A DNA stretch of 64,000 nt from Bedellia somnulentella (GCA_963576735.1 OY755180.1:16706678-16770677); one strand, 5' to 3'. Shown: positions 1 through 11,282, counted from the stretch's first letter. Numbers and translations: made by a program. Notes: a model not told the origin generated them from the letters alone.

Positions 1-1250
1 AATAAATCATGCTCTATAGTCTAGACTTACTTGAAGTCATCCAAACATTAAACCACGAGGTCATAAAAAACATGAATAACCATCAAAGTGCGCATTCAAG
101 AAGATACATACACACAAGTATGAAGGACGGACAGGTCACGGTGAGAACAGCGGACGCGTAGAATGCAAACGTCACACTTTCCACAAACACGACAACACCA
201 AACACAGGGAAACGCAAACGCTGCGACAATGACGCCACAGATGTAATCTAGTAAGTATTTGTTCCGTATAGTACGCGGTACAGAGCGGAGCAGTGGTGCC
301 ACGACGACAGAATGGCGCAAACTGGCGCTCGGCGGGGGCGGGAGGGTCCCCCCGCACCTCTATGCGCCGCCATGCCGCATGCATGCCCTAATCAAATCTT
401 CCCTTGTCCTAAAAGCCGATTATACCTTGGTTTAAACGCATTTTAAACGAACACACAAGGATTATTTCATTCAACTCACCTGCATTCAGAACAGGTTAGT
501 TAGTGTATAAAATTAGAAGCAAATGATATACCATCTAAGTAAGACAAAGATATATGATTTTGATATTCCGAATTTATCTTGCGTATCTACTGTTTTATAA
601 GTAGTTGGGTATTTCAAATTTTGTTACATAACTTCAAAGCATAAATCAACAAGTATGGACAGAACAAGTTAGCCTCAAATAAAGTATACAATCATGACTT
701 GTTAACGAGGATACTAACAGTTTAAGGGCCTCCCTCGAAAATTTCACTGATTTTGGTAGTTTTCAAACTCAATGAAACCTGCTCAATGAAACAATCACAC
801 TCTAAATAAAATATATGTTCAAGTTCAATATCTTTTCTTTAATAATGACGATTCTCATTCGTTTTCAATAATAATCGACTAAGAAAAAAAATAATTTGTG
901 GGGGGCTTTTTTATCGTAAAGTCTGATATTGCTGTCAGAATACTGCATATATGTTATCGATTACGTAATATTTGCGTAGACAACTGAGTAGTCTATCATC
1001 TGTATGAATAATTTTTAGTCTTTTCATCCTAATTATGGAGTTATAAAGCAAAAACCCTAAATTTCAATGTCAATCTGGAGCGGGTCCCTGTGCGGAGAAC
1101 GGGGCGGCAGATGGCTGTTAGCCTTCATGCGCAGAGCTTGTGTCGAATTTTTCTGTAATAGAGCTGCTTGCCGCTTCCCGCGCTTTTTAGATAATTTATT
1201 TTGGTTGTGCGCAACATAGTCGCTTGTTTTGCTTTACATTATAAGTTTGA
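1..1250. other. unassigned AT-rich sequence with two GC-rich pockets
   Basis: No coding exon or known repeat could be supported here. GC-rich pockets lie at about 300-380 and 1078-1180, and both are too short and lack a convincing reading frame. A minus-strand donor-like site lies at about 25-30 but has no open frame behind it. The stretch probably belongs to an intron of the plus-strand gene whose exons are at 2332-2717. Confidence 0.4.
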
Positions 1251-1254
1251 TAAC

Positions 1255-1515
1255 AATCGTAATATTATCGTTAATTTCACCCTGTTTAGATAGTACGAAA
1301 TGGTCCAACGCATTAGGGGCCATGCGCTGTTGATGTGGGCGTGAGTTCAAATCTTTTATCCGGGACATGCTTTTTGTTTATTTCTTTCCTCGTAAAATTA
1401 TTTTGTTTCGGTTATGACTTATAATGATAAATGCATGATTAAAAATACTGCGCATAATTCTGTTTTGTGAATACGCTCGTTTTATCCTAATGTTCTGTAA
1501 ATCCAGCTGAAACAA
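1255..1515 (+). repeat. degenerate repeat unit 1, tRNA-like core
   Basis: This stretch is similar along its length to 1867-2140. Shared blocks include an opening rich in TAATATxATCG, a tRNA-like core with a B-box-like gagttcaaatc, a TTCGTAAAAT block, the block ATGATTAAAAATAC, and an end with TTCTGTTTTGT followed by ATxCGCTcGTT. It could be an old tRNA-related SINE or a duplicated segment. Confidence 0.5.
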
Positions 1516-1678
1516 TTATTATCTTTTTGCTTTAAATTTATGTGATGTTTTTACATATCTTTTTAGTAAGATTAAAAATATTGTTTACCTTATAATAACG
1601 TCGGAAAATTAAATAAAGGAAACAAACATGTGCAGAAAATCGAAAATTTCCAATTAAACAAAAAAATTTTGAACAACA

Positions 1679-1712
1679 TACATACTCACGGCTATAAATC
1701 CCTAAAAGGGAA
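1679..1712 (-). repeat. SINE-A fragment (3' end only)
   Basis: Only the terminal hairpin region survives (tactcacggctataaatcc then ctaaaaggg). It lies between the two copies of the degenerate repeat. Confidence 0.6.
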
Positions 1713-1866
1713 AAAATATTAAAAAAAGGTTCGCTAAACAGAGGGCTCAGATAATGAATGCAAAATTGTAAGTACAAATTTTTCTACCAATAAAACACTT
1801 TAGGCATATTTTATATATTGCACGGAACATAGTCGAAAAGTTTTGCCATATATTATATTGTTCGTT

Positions 1867-2140
1867 CGCAATCCTAATATAATCGTCAATTTCGACTCTT
1901 AGCTCTAAGATCGAAGTGGTGTAACGCGTTAAGTGTTTCACGCTCAGTGATGAATGTACAGAGTTCGATCCTCAACCTTGCGACAGTATTTTAGTTTGTT
2001 TTTTATTCGTAAAATAAGTATTCTTTTATTTTCTCCTTCGGATCACGATGAATGCATTATTAAAAATACCTGCATTTATTCTGTTTTGTAAATATGCTTG
2101 TTACGTTTTACCCTATAGCTATGTTCCGTGAATAATCTTA
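1867..2140 (+). repeat. degenerate repeat unit 2, tRNA-like core
   Basis: Second copy of the unit at 1255-1515. Its tRNA-like core has a better B box (gagttcgatcctc), preceded by AGTGGTGTAACGCGTTAAG in the A-box/D-arm position. Both ends of the unit match unit 1, so the similarity is wider than the tRNA-like core. Confidence 0.5.
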
Positions 2141-2331
2141 CCTTCTAACTTTTCTTTCAAATCTGGGTGTTTTTTTATTTATATGATGTGTATTACACTT
2201 CTCCACTTTAGTCATATTTCTACTTTTTAAGAAAAAATATATAATTATCTTAATATATGTATTCGAACCGTTCTTCGATCAATTATTTTGATCCATTGTA
2301 TTTCATTCATGTGCTATTAATTCTGATTTAG

Positions 2332-2418
2332 GCTCCAAAAACGTATTGCTTTACAAGGGGATGAGAAATATGCAATAAATCGGGAACCTCAATCATCTCG
2401 CCAAGTTCAATTAACAGA
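2332..2418 (+). CDS. penultimate exon of an unidentified plus-strand gene
   Basis: An 87-bp exon is bounded by an acceptor (TTCTGATTTAG, ending 2331) and a consensus donor (GTAAGT from 2419). Only one of the three frames is open. It starts with one base finishing a codon, then 28 codons beginning LQKRIALQGDEKY and containing INREPQSSRQV, and ends with two bases (GA) of a split codon. The next exon completes that codon in frame. The upstream exons are outside the window or not recognisable. The spacing N-R-x-x-Q-x-x-R-x-V near the end loosely recalls the last segment of alpha-carbonic anhydrases (NxRPxQPLNxRxV), several of which are GPI-anchored in insects. That is only a guess and I do not assign a function. 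Confidence 0.55.
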
Positions 2419-2551
2419 GTAAGTAAAATAGACCAGGAGCTGATATTTATAAATTTTTAGTCTTTCATTGAACTTTGTATTTTGTAATAAATTGTGAAAA
2501 AGTTATCATACCCAATTGAGCCTATACTTATGTATTATGAATTAATTTCAG

Positions 2552-2717
2552 TTCAACTGAGATGATGGAAGAAAGTGTATTTTCGTCCCACAATACCGAC
2601 AGGGAGAAATCATTGGAGAACACGGCTACTGTATCTAATGCACCTGAACTAGGCTCATCAACTGTGATAATAGTGCTCTTAAACGCACCTTTACTTTTGT
2701 ATTTAAAAAAAACGTAA
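2552..2717 (+). CDS. terminal exon of the same gene, GPI-anchor-like C-terminus
   Basis: The acceptor TTAATTTCAG ends at 2551. The first base completes the split GA-T codon (Asp), giving continuous reading into DSTEMMEESVFSSHN, then 54 codons in all before a TAA at 2715-2717. The last 20 or so residues are a small-residue stretch (PELGSS) followed by a hydrophobic run (VIIVLLNAPLLLYL) and KKT, as expected of a GPI-attachment signal or a C-terminal membrane anchor. The middle is polar, acidic and Ser/Thr-rich, like a stalk. A polyadenylation signal follows 128 bases later. Two joined frames, both splice sites in phase, a stop and a poly(A) signal together make this a real gene end. Identity unknown. 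Confidence 0.55.
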
Positions 2718-2845
2718 AATTATATTAATTTAAAGATTAACAGCACCATCACCATGCCATGCTTTTTCAACACAGTAAAACGAACGATGCATGTGCTCGA
2801 ATATATTAAAGATTAGCACTGATATTAACAGACTGTTAATTTAAC

Positions 2846-2851
2846 AATAAA
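2846..2851 (+). promoter_or_regulatory. polyadenylation signal AATAAA
   Basis: Canonical hexamer 128 bp after the stop codon of the plus-strand terminal exon. It is the natural 3'-end signal for that transcript. Confidence 0.5.
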
Positions 2852-3770
2852 TAACCCTTTTAAGTCCGGTATATTCCGAACTTCTGTCTCTTTTATTATT
2901 TAAGTTATTTAGTCGCGGTGGATAAGTTATTTAATATAGCTATCTTGCACAATTTGGCGTAAAAACTATTTTATATGAGTTGAAGTATATTTTCAGCCGT
3001 AAAATTTCGGGAAATGTGAATTTAGATAATCAAGAAAACTTTTGAACAAACCTCTAATTAATTAAATGAACAAGTACAAAAGACGCACATTTATAGCCTC
3101 CTTCAAACAAGAAACTACAAACAGGTATTCATGAATCTGTGCCTACAAATACCTAGTTATAACTTAGTTTTTAATATTGAAAAGAACCTTAAGAATTGCC
3201 TTTTGCTTTCTGCACCATCTCAATAAAATGATAATTTTTATGAAAATTATTTGGGTTTTATAATTTACTTATGTTGAATCAGTAGTAAGTAAGTATTCAT
3301 GAAAAAAATGCCTACTCCTGTTCTATAATTTGAGTCGATTTTTTGTTCAAGTGTGGATTTTTGACGTCGTGATATTATTATTATATAATTACACGTTACT
3401 TCATTTCTACTGCCATCCACGTACACTTTGTTGTGTCGGTTAAGAATAACATAAACCCCTTTTACTATGTCACGTGAAACGTATCATCACGACACCAACA
3501 TTCTTCTCGACATGTTCCCCTGCTATATTCCAAAGGTATCAAGAAATAAGTTTTGTGGAAATAAAGTTATTGTACTGTTGAAGTATTTGTTTTATTTTTA
3601 TAACAATATTCACTTAGCGAAACATAATTAACACATATATCAATACGCCGCGCCGATCGTACAACGTAGTACGAGACTGTTTTGGTAGATGGCGCTATAT
3701 CTACATCTATATCGCTATAATCTATAGTTATCATAGTTGCTAATAGATGGCTTGTTTTACGAGTTCTATT
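2852..3770. other. AT-rich intergenic or intronic DNA
   Basis: No exon, RNA gene or recognisable repeat seen. The block at 3478-3530 is mildly GC-richer but has no supported frame. Confidence 0.4.
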
Positions 3771-3774
3771 AAAG

Positions 3775-3905
3775 GTGAGGAAACGGCAGGGGGAAGCCCA
3801 AATGCCGTTTCAAGGTTCTCACTTTTTCGTGGGACGCCCTTAATCTTTGGCCTTTAGCAGCAATCGAACCCGCTACCTACGGCTCCAGCGATCTTATCCT
3901 TATCA
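3775..3905 (-). repeat. tRNA-related SINE fragment
   Basis: Read on the minus strand it has a B box (gcgggttcgattgctg) preceded by ggagccgtaggtag. Downstream an imperfect hairpin forms with arms containing AAACGGCA and TGCCGTTT (3780-3812). It is not a full tRNA cloverleaf and lacks an acceptor stem. Confidence 0.5.
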
Positions 3906-4099
3906 ACAATAACAAACAATAGTTGTCAAACTAATGAATAAAACCTCTTAGTAACCCAATATAACTGAAAGAAGAGTTAATATCAAATAACGTGCTAAAA
4001 GTTTTATCACAAGAAACCAACATGTTGTGAAAGGTACAAAGAATATTATTAACCTTCAAACAAAACAAGAACAAAGTAGTGAGTGGCAGGTTAAAGCGA

Positions 4100-4270
4100 A
4101 CCCTCTTTGAAGTCTCCCTCGGAGGGTGGGGGTAGGTGGGGGGTGGTAACCCGGGGCAGCGGGAGCCAGACGGATCCGAACAATCGTCGCGATCGATATC
4201 GGGACTCGCATAACCGTGCTAACTAGGAAACACTGGCGACCGACCGACCGTGCGGAGATTCGTCAGCTGT
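4100..4270. other. GC-rich island without a supported frame
   Basis: A G-run rich block (ggtgggggtaggtggg) followed by CpG-rich sequence around 4170-4260, in strong contrast to its AT-rich surroundings. It could be a promoter or 5'UTR, but no exon or TATA/initiator could be tied to it. Confidence 0.3.
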
Positions 4271-4440
4271 CACCAACTTTCTTCATTACGTGCTGTGTTC
4301 TAATTCTTTTGCTACAGAAAAGAATCTTGTTTTGGAACATTGTCTATATCCAGACGCGAAAGGGTAGGCGATGAATATTTGATGTTGTTGTTGTCATGCT
4401 AGAAGAATTAGCTTCTGCCATTACTTGTGATACTGTGTTG

Positions 4441-4616
4441 TAAGATGCGACTAGGGGTATGGTGCTTATTAAGTGATTGTTGGGCTATGATTGCGACATA
4501 TCACTAACATTCCTTGATTTTACCAACATTATCTGTTCAACTTCCAAAATAGGCTCAGAATTTCCTAATTTTAAAACTCTGATTACCCTTTATTGGGCTT
4601 TATAGCCGTGAGTTAG
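4441..4616 (+). repeat. SINE-A, old 5'-truncated copy
   Basis: Runs from taagatgcgactaggg to the tail hairpin and gccgtgagt, with many substitutions. The tail lost its ATGT repeats. Confidence 0.75.
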
Positions 4617-5177
4617 TAGGTGCGGAATCTTTCACTAATTTAGCGAAGAATTTGATATAAACTTTTATCAATAAAGCGAACAAAATGGTTACTAAAAAGT
4701 GCAACCCCAAAAGTTCAAAAATCGAAATAATGAACATATTTTCCGAATGGTTCACCAACTGCCGAACCCCATGTTTTCTCATTATCAACAATAAAAATAA
4801 AGGGCTTATATATTCGCCCCGACTCGAGCAAGTATCTGGGGAGGACGATAATATATCACATCCGTAGGAAACAGGTGCACTATTTCACTGACGACTATAA
4901 TACAACAATGATAGCAATTTATCTAACCGTCTACATTAGCGTTTATCTCGTCTGTTTGTACTCCAACTGCATTAATGTTTATAAATACAATTTAATCTGA
5001 CGCGTCATTACAGCTATTGGTAATCATATCGTCTACATAAGATACAAAGTCCGCATCTTTCTAAATATCAAAGTACAAAATGTGAAAATAGATATTATCT
5101 ACGTACACCATACGACCTAGTCAAATGACAAACAACACCAATTTGGCGAAATCAGATAAAGAATGGCAGTGGAATAA

Positions 5178-5420
5178 ATGCAAATAGGATCATTCATCAT
5201 CGTTAAATTGTCAAATGGAATGTCCCCAATGGACTGTGCATCGGTCGGATGCATATATGATATGAGTAATGTATGCAGAGAACTATTGCCGCAGGGGCTG
5301 CAGGTGACTTCATTGATAGATGCAATCACTTTAGAAAAAAACATCGATGTGAACGACTATACAGTTATAACGACTAAAACACATGCTTTCAACAACACCT
5401 GGTATTTATCTTTCCTATAA
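5178..5420 (+). other. open reading frame of uncertain origin (80 codons)
   Basis: An open frame with protein-like composition (GSFIIVKLSNGM near the start, DYTVITTK near the end). A second frame just upstream (5114-5170) would continue into it after a shift. The pattern DYxVIxxKTHxFNN faintly recalls the SGNH-hydrolase-like segment in ORF1 of some insect non-LTR elements. No start context, splice site or repeat copy supports it, so it could be chance or a decayed transposon. Confidence 0.2.
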
Positions 5421-6753
5421 TTGAAGATAAAGCTGATAACAACCGGTTAAGTTTGTCAGCGTTATTATCAAAAGAGTGATTTCAAGGAAAAATATGTCAC
5501 TTATTATTAACTCTATAAATGTTTGTGCAGACAGTTTGATTTATGTCGAGTCCGGACCGAAGTGGTGATTTATATTTGGCCCAGTTCCAAGTTTTATGAT
5601 ATAGATAGGATAGACAAATGAAATAATACATACTTTGACATTCATCGAATATCTCGCTTTGTTGCATTTAGCTCAGGTTGAAAACTGGGTGGCATTTTTT
5701 TTAAGCGTTTTGCAGTGTATAGATTTTAACGTGAGTCTTATAAAAAGATGAACGCACGGAAAAGTGTCACGTTTCATCTGAGCCGAACGTGTGAGTGAGA
5801 ACGCGAAACAAGCGATAGAGAGTCACAATTGGTGTATCACATAAACGTATACTGTTTTGTCGTCATTTTTCTTTGTCTCCTTTCATATGAATATGACGCT
5901 TTTACGTAAAATCACAACCGACTTCTCAGAAAAGCAATTTTCTTTTATCTTATGAAAGGTATTTTCTCTTAAATTCATATTAAACGTCTGCGATGCAAGA
6001 AACCTTTTCAAGTTATTTCTTAGGATTAATAATCAAGATAGAGATTTTAGCATAGCAACAAGAATTCCATTTTACCTCAATCCAATCAATAACCAAGACA
6101 AACATAGTACAGCACCAGCCCGTTTCACGAGATTAATCCACATTTCGAAAGCGGTGTTTTATAATCAAATATGACACGTGACCAGCTATTTATATTTTGG
6201 TTAACTGAAATGGGCGAAAACACGTGTAGAACAAATTAAGTTGCCGGCGACGACGAAGTTGGAATTATTCATTGATCTGGCAAAATCTGTAATGACATTT
6301 GCCGAAGAATTTCATATCGTAATGGTTACATAACGAGCGGTTTTAAATTAGATTTTGTTTGCAATCAATCTCGGTAGTTAACTTTGCGAATCATCTGTTT
6401 CTTAGGTAATTTGACTATAATTTTTTTCTTTCATTGGGATAAGTTTAGTACAGACAGCAAAATTAAAATATTTACAATAATTTGCCAGTAAATTCTACAA
6501 AGCAAACTGTGTAAATAATGATTGTATGTGTTTGGATTGTAACGTTTCCTTTTACGAATTCCACTCCTTTCATCGATTTTGTAATGTGAAATTAATTATG
6601 TCAGATTTGACATTGACCTAATTCCATACGAAAATAATTGACACGATTGCAATTCTGTAAAAATCAAACGTTGCAAGCCGAATTCCGTACAAATATAACA
6701 CGGTCTTGTGTATGACGCAACAAATTGAAATGCGACAAGTCTTTTAGTCAATA
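5421..6753. other. unassigned AT-rich DNA
   Basis: No exon, hairpin or recognised repeat seen in about 1.3 kb. The sequence looks unique within the window. Confidence 0.4.
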
Positions 6754-6982
6754 ACATACATATATATACTCACGGCCATAAATCCCAAAAAGGGTTTGCC
6801 AGAGCTTCAGAATCAATAAATTCTTTAGCCACATTTTAGAAGATGAAAGGGGACAAGATGGTAGAAATAAAGTATCGTTGGTGATGGGTCTTCAGCCGCA
6901 TCGCCCAAAAAGCACTTAATAAGTCCCATACCGTCGCCTCTTACTACACCCGTGGGTAGAAAGGAGTAATCACATTTTAAGC
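6754..6982 (-). repeat. SINE-A, near full length
   Basis: Reads on the minus strand from ttagaatg-like head remnants to a (ATGT)-like tail. The body carries agtgcttttt and the type-iii feature gtccccttt, so it belongs with the older subfamily. The extreme head is missing. Confidence 0.85.
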
Positions 6983-7526
6983 TATTTTTAGTCAACAAAT
7001 AATTAAATAACGAACCGGTACGTTCTCTTTACTGACTCATTAGCAAATTTTAAACAAAGCACCTCGTACGTATTTCTAACATAACACAAACCTATCAGAA
7101 AATTGTGTGCGAGACATCTTATATAATAGAATCTTGAACAAAGAACCTGTTCGTCACTCACATTTTATTCAACAACAAAGAAAGTATATTCTTGCAAAGT
7201 AACTTTATATTCTTCTTTCTTCGCAAATAAATGAACCTTATTATGAAAGTTGTGTGGGTTGATGAAACAACCCTTATAAATGCCAGGTAAATAGACGCGA
7301 TTTGGTTTCAACACTTTCTCGAAGTAAGAGAACAAAGCAGGTCTTATTACTGAGATATTCTAGTCTGGCGTCATTAATACTGAAGTAATATAAAGTCATA
7401 GTCTTTTCAATATTATTTATAGCTGAAAAGACTTCAAGCGTCACCAAAGAGATGACATCGCAAGTAAGCTGATAGGATCGCATCCATCGGTGGATTATAT
7501 TGTAGTTCACATTATATATTTTATAA

Positions 7527-7706
7527 GCCGTGTAGTGCCGGCTTAAAATGTCACCCTTACTAGCCGGGTCGTAAGAGGCGGCCAAGAGTATGGGGATTTT
7601 TGGGCGATGTGGTTGGAGACCCATCACTAACGCTGTAACGCTACTTTATTTCTACCATATTGCCCCCTATCAACTTCTAAATGTGGCGGAGGAGTTCCTA
7701 ACTTTA
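7527..7706 (+). repeat. SINE-A, 3'-truncated, subfamily iii
   Basis: Starts at the head (gccgtgtagtgccggctt) and stops in the body (gaggagttccta), before the terminal hairpin. The 117-codon antisense frame crossing it is a by-product of the repeat. Confidence 0.85.
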
Positions 7707-7963
7707 TTAATTTAACTTCATGGCATAGAATGTTTTAACTTGCTCCAAATTCAGGTGGAGTATTTTTAGAATGAAGTGTTTTGCCTAAACGATGACGTCA
7801 TTCTTATATTCTGAATGTTTTTCTTGATTTTGAGTCTTGTGCCAGAGTGTGCAACGTATTTACTATTTTATTAAGACTGACAGAGAAATATGACTAGTCA
7901 GACCAAAACTAGTTTTTCCTAGATAGTATAATATTAATAATCCAACTTAATTTTCCAAAATTT

Positions 7964-8208
7964 GCCGTGCAGTGTCGGCTTAGAATAACACTACCCCATT
8001 TCTACCTGTGGGTGATCGTAAGAGGCGACTAAGGGTATAGGGGCTTCTTAAGTGATTTTTGGGCGATGTGGTTGGAGACCCGTCACCAAAAACATTTATT
8101 TATTATTACCATTTTCCCCAATCAACTTCCAAAAGTGGCTTAGGAATTTTTTATTCCAAAACTCTGGCTACCCCGTTAAGGGATTTATAGCCGTGAGTAT
8201 ATGAATGT
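7964..8208 (+). repeat. SINE-A, full length, subfamily ii
   Basis: Head gccgtgcagtgtcggctt to tail gccgtgagtatatgaatg. Diagnostic ii features are gtgatcgtaagagg and the hairpin ccccgttaaggga. Confidence 0.9.
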
Positions 8209-8670
8209 TAATATTCCAACATTCCATTAACATATCATTTCGTAAGAGAATTGCAATTCAAACCTCAAACCCATGCAATGCAGCACCCTGAGTGATCTTC
8301 CCTCTAAGTTGTAACAAAGCCACACCAAGATCGTACAAGTAACAATATTATCAAACAACAGTCTTCTATATAAAGCAAGATACAACAGTAAAAGAGACTG
8401 CAGCAAATGCATTAAGTCTATTAAAACTGAGGTAGCAAGTGCACTCCCAAGTTCGGATTGAGAACTACAATGGCCGACAACAATGTGAGCTTATAACTAG
8501 CTTTGTGCTATTTCCATTCCAATATTCAAATGAGGACCAACAGCCAGTTGAAACTCGTTCGCTTACTACTTCTACAGATGCTTTTAGTTTGACTGTTCCA
8601 CCTATTTTGGTATGTTGTTTTGACTGTTCAAACTTTTAATGCGGTTTTACTATTCTATATGATTCGAATT

Positions 8671-8744
8671 TCATGGCGTAGGCATGTCGTTGGGGTAGGC
8701 AGTGAAATCACCACTTTGTTCCTGGTAAACCTCTACATACATTG
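8671..8744 (-). repeat. RTE-like LINE 3' end, part 1
   Basis: On the minus strand this is the conserved LINE end (ttggggtaggc, then the divergent C-terminal coding region). It is interrupted at 8744/9016 by a Helitron and resumes without loss. Confidence 0.7.
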
Positions 8745-9015
8745 ATCCTATTAATATTATTAATGTGAAAGTTTAGATGTTTGGATGTTTGAGGTAAAAA
8801 GGCTTCTCAATAACGGAATGTATATGAATGAAATTTAGCAGAATGCTAGATAATGACCCCAATTATCAAATAGAATAATTATTCTTCCGGAAAAAATTGA
8901 ACAGTAAAATATTTTTTTAATATGGGAAACGCCTGATTGAACTTAGAGTACCGGTAAAAACGCCTAAAGTTTGGCATAAGCAAATTTTCCGTACGAAGTC
9001 TGTCGGGTCAGCTAG
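8745..9015 (+). mobile_element. short non-autonomous Helitron
   Basis: Begins TCCTATTAATATTA and ends GGGTCAGCTAG, the TC...CTRR termini of a Helitron, with A on the left and T on the right as expected for A|T insertion. The opening resembles the widespread insect consensus TCCTACTAATATTATAAA. The subterminal stem (around acgaagtctgt) is degenerate. At 271 bp it has no coding capacity. It sits inside an RTE relic. Confidence 0.8.
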
Positions 9016-9102
9016 TCTTTTGATAAATGCTCTTTATTCTTTAGACTACGGACACCTACCTTTTTGAGCATATAATCTATATGGTCAATTTTGTCCTCTG
9101 TG
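9016..9102 (-). repeat. RTE-like LINE 3' end, part 2
   Basis: Continues the relic interrupted by the Helitron: tcttttgataaatgctctt here against tcttttcatacatgctctt in other copies, then the block for KKAGVR (acctacctttttgagca). Confidence 0.7.
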
Positions 9103-10031
9103 GACATACCTACTGGTATATCAAATAAAATGTACTTATATAGTATATCTAGAAACTAAAACATCGGAGATACACATTGAGTTTGCAATTTATAGAAAAT
9201 ACTTCATCAGTTAATCTAGTTTGTGTCCTGATTCGTAATGAACTAGACAAAGGACATTAATTATACGGATATTCAGAAATTCATGACATAAAATGAAAGG
9301 ACAGTGAATGAATTCATCTGAAATTGGGTCAATGTTTAACCTAATTAAATACTATGAGAAGTATAACGGTGGAAAATCTTTGAAATGATTTCTTTTAATC
9401 TAGCGTTTTATGTATATAAAAGTATTATTAAAAAAATGTGGCATAGTCTGTTTTGATTTCCCATATTAAAACCATTATGTCTTGAAAATCAACTTTACGC
9501 TGTTACGCAAGTGTATTTATTTAATTATCGAGTCATGTTATCAGCTTTACAACACCTTTATATTATTATTTTTTAGCCATGGTTATCATAATCTATATAT
9601 CATATATATCTATCATATCTCTTCTTCAAAAGCCTCATATCTCGTCTCGCGCGACACCAAAAAAAAGTATGTGATATTCAAAGCAAACTCTACACATAAT
9701 CACAAAAAATGATTTTGAAATCCCTTCACAAAACAGGATAAATTAGATAAATAGAGAATAGTATTAACAGAGATATTTTGCAGTTGCGAAATCACGTTCC
9801 GAGGCTTAGACCCGAGAGCAAGGATTAATCTAGAAGCCTCCCTCCGTACATGGCGTTCGTTTATTTGAATAGCAAAATACAAGGCTACAGTGATTTAGCT
9901 ATTCAATACACTGATACATTTTCTTAAATAAAAGATTTCCATTTCCATACGTATATACGTTACATAATAACTGAAAATGGCATAGTTGAAAAATGTTTTA
10001 TGTTTGTTTCCTCTCTTTTCGCAGAAATAAA
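9103..10031. other. unassigned AT-rich DNA
   Basis: Simple AT dinucleotide runs around 9580-9620. No coding exon or clear repeat. Confidence 0.4.
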
Positions 10032-10238
10032 ACATACATACATATACTCCCGGCTATAAATCCCTAGAAGGGGTAGCCAGAGCTAAGGAATTAGAAATTC
10101 CTCAGCCTCTTTAACTTAACTTTAACTTAGAAAAATAAGTGGGGAAATCGCAACGCCCAAAAATCCTTTAAAAAGCCCCTATAGCCCTATACCCATCGTC
10201 GCCTCTTACGTACATCCACGGGAAGAAACGGGGTATTG
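10032..10238 (-). repeat. SINE-A, internally rearranged
   Basis: Tail at left (acatacatacatatactccc). The centre has a local duplication (taacttaactttaactta), and the head stops at acggggtattgg. Confidence 0.85.
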
Positions 10239-10280
10239 GTTTTCTTAGCTCCAAAAATAAAAATAATTGTTTAAAATTGT

Positions 10281-10556
10281 TTGTTTAAGAAATCGTACAA
10301 CGCCTTGCGCAGCCAATACAACAACGCCTTACGGGCGCTGTTGGGGTTACCGCGCTACTGTAGGGCCTCAGCCATGTTAGCGTATGCAGAAATAGATAGC
10401 TTCACTACTATTCTGCGGAAGAAGGCTGCGTCACTACTGCGCAGGGTGCGCGGCAGCAGCAACGGCTTCCTGAGGGCGATAGCCGATAGTGGGGATTGTC
10501 CACTTATCGGCCACTTAATTAATATAACCAAATCCTTAATAGAATATAAGTACTAA
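10281..10556 (+). pseudogene. C-terminal fragment of a Jockey/CR1-type non-LTR reverse transcriptase
   Basis: The 91-codon frame ends in a segment typical of the C-terminus of insect non-LTR retrotransposon ORF2: YNNALRALLGLPRYC, then a RKKAASLLRRVR block and an LRAIADS block. This lies after the reverse transcriptase core, which is absent together with the endonuclease, so the copy is 5'-truncated as usual for such elements. An element 3'UTR with AATAAA-like ACGAAAATAAATATT follows to about 10620. It sits immediately downstream of a SINE-A copy. It cannot be autonomous and the name of the family is uncertain. Confidence 0.8.
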
Positions 10557-10625
10557 CACACCTAGTTTTAAGATTACTAACACAATGGATTTTATGCTGT
10601 CCGAAAATAAATATTTTTATTTTTA
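10557..10625 (+). repeat. 3'UTR and tail of the same non-LTR element
   Basis: Short 3'UTR ending gtccgaaaataaatattttta, with a T/A-rich tail. The polyadenylation-like hexamer AATAAA is at about 10605-10610. Confidence 0.6.
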
Positions 10626-10996
10626 TAGCTTAATGTTCGTTCATTTATTGTATTATAAACTATAGTCTAAGATAATGATAAAATATTAAAAGCGCAAGCT
10701 CATGATCAAGTATCTATTGTATAAGTATGCATATAAAAACTTTAAAAGATGTTTGATGAGTCATACAAAGACCAACAAAAAAACACTTTTTCGAAACGTT
10801 ACATCCTACGCTCTCATTAATTCAAATATAGCAAACAGACATACGTTAGTCATTCATAAGGCACCAATTATTATTTATTCTTGGAATGTACTACGATGAC
10901 TAATAAGTAATAAAATACATTCGGAAGTGGACAGCTTAAATTGCAAATTTATGATTTTAATAGCCCATGAGAATATGAACTTTTTGTAATGCTTAC

Positions 10997-11249
10997 ATAC
11001 ATACATACATATACTCACGGCTATAAATCCCTAGAGGGGGTAGCCTAGCCAGAGCTAAGGAATAAGAAATTCCTCAGCCACTTTTGGAATGTTAAGTGGA
11101 GAAAAGATGGTAAAATAAAGGTTGTTGGTGATGGGTCTCCAACCGCATCGCCCAAAAATCCCTTAGAAGCCCCAATACCGTTAGTCTCCCTTACGTACAC
11201 CCACAGGAAGAAATGGGGTAGTGCTATTCTAAGCCGACACTACACAGCT
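10997..11249 (-). repeat. SINE-A, full length, subfamily i
   Basis: Tail (acatacata)n at left and head cgacactacacagc at right. Flanked by a direct repeat TTGTAATGCTTAC (10984-10996 and 11262-11274), with about a dozen extra bases between head and right repeat. Pairs head-to-head with the next copy. Confidence 0.92.
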
Positions 11250-11282
11250 ATGTAATTTTAATTGTAATGCTTACTATTTATT

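Noticed and set aside
7274..7627. 117-codon minus-strand open frame
   Set aside because: Its first part is the antisense of a SINE-A copy and the rest has no recognisable motif, splice site or homologous copy.
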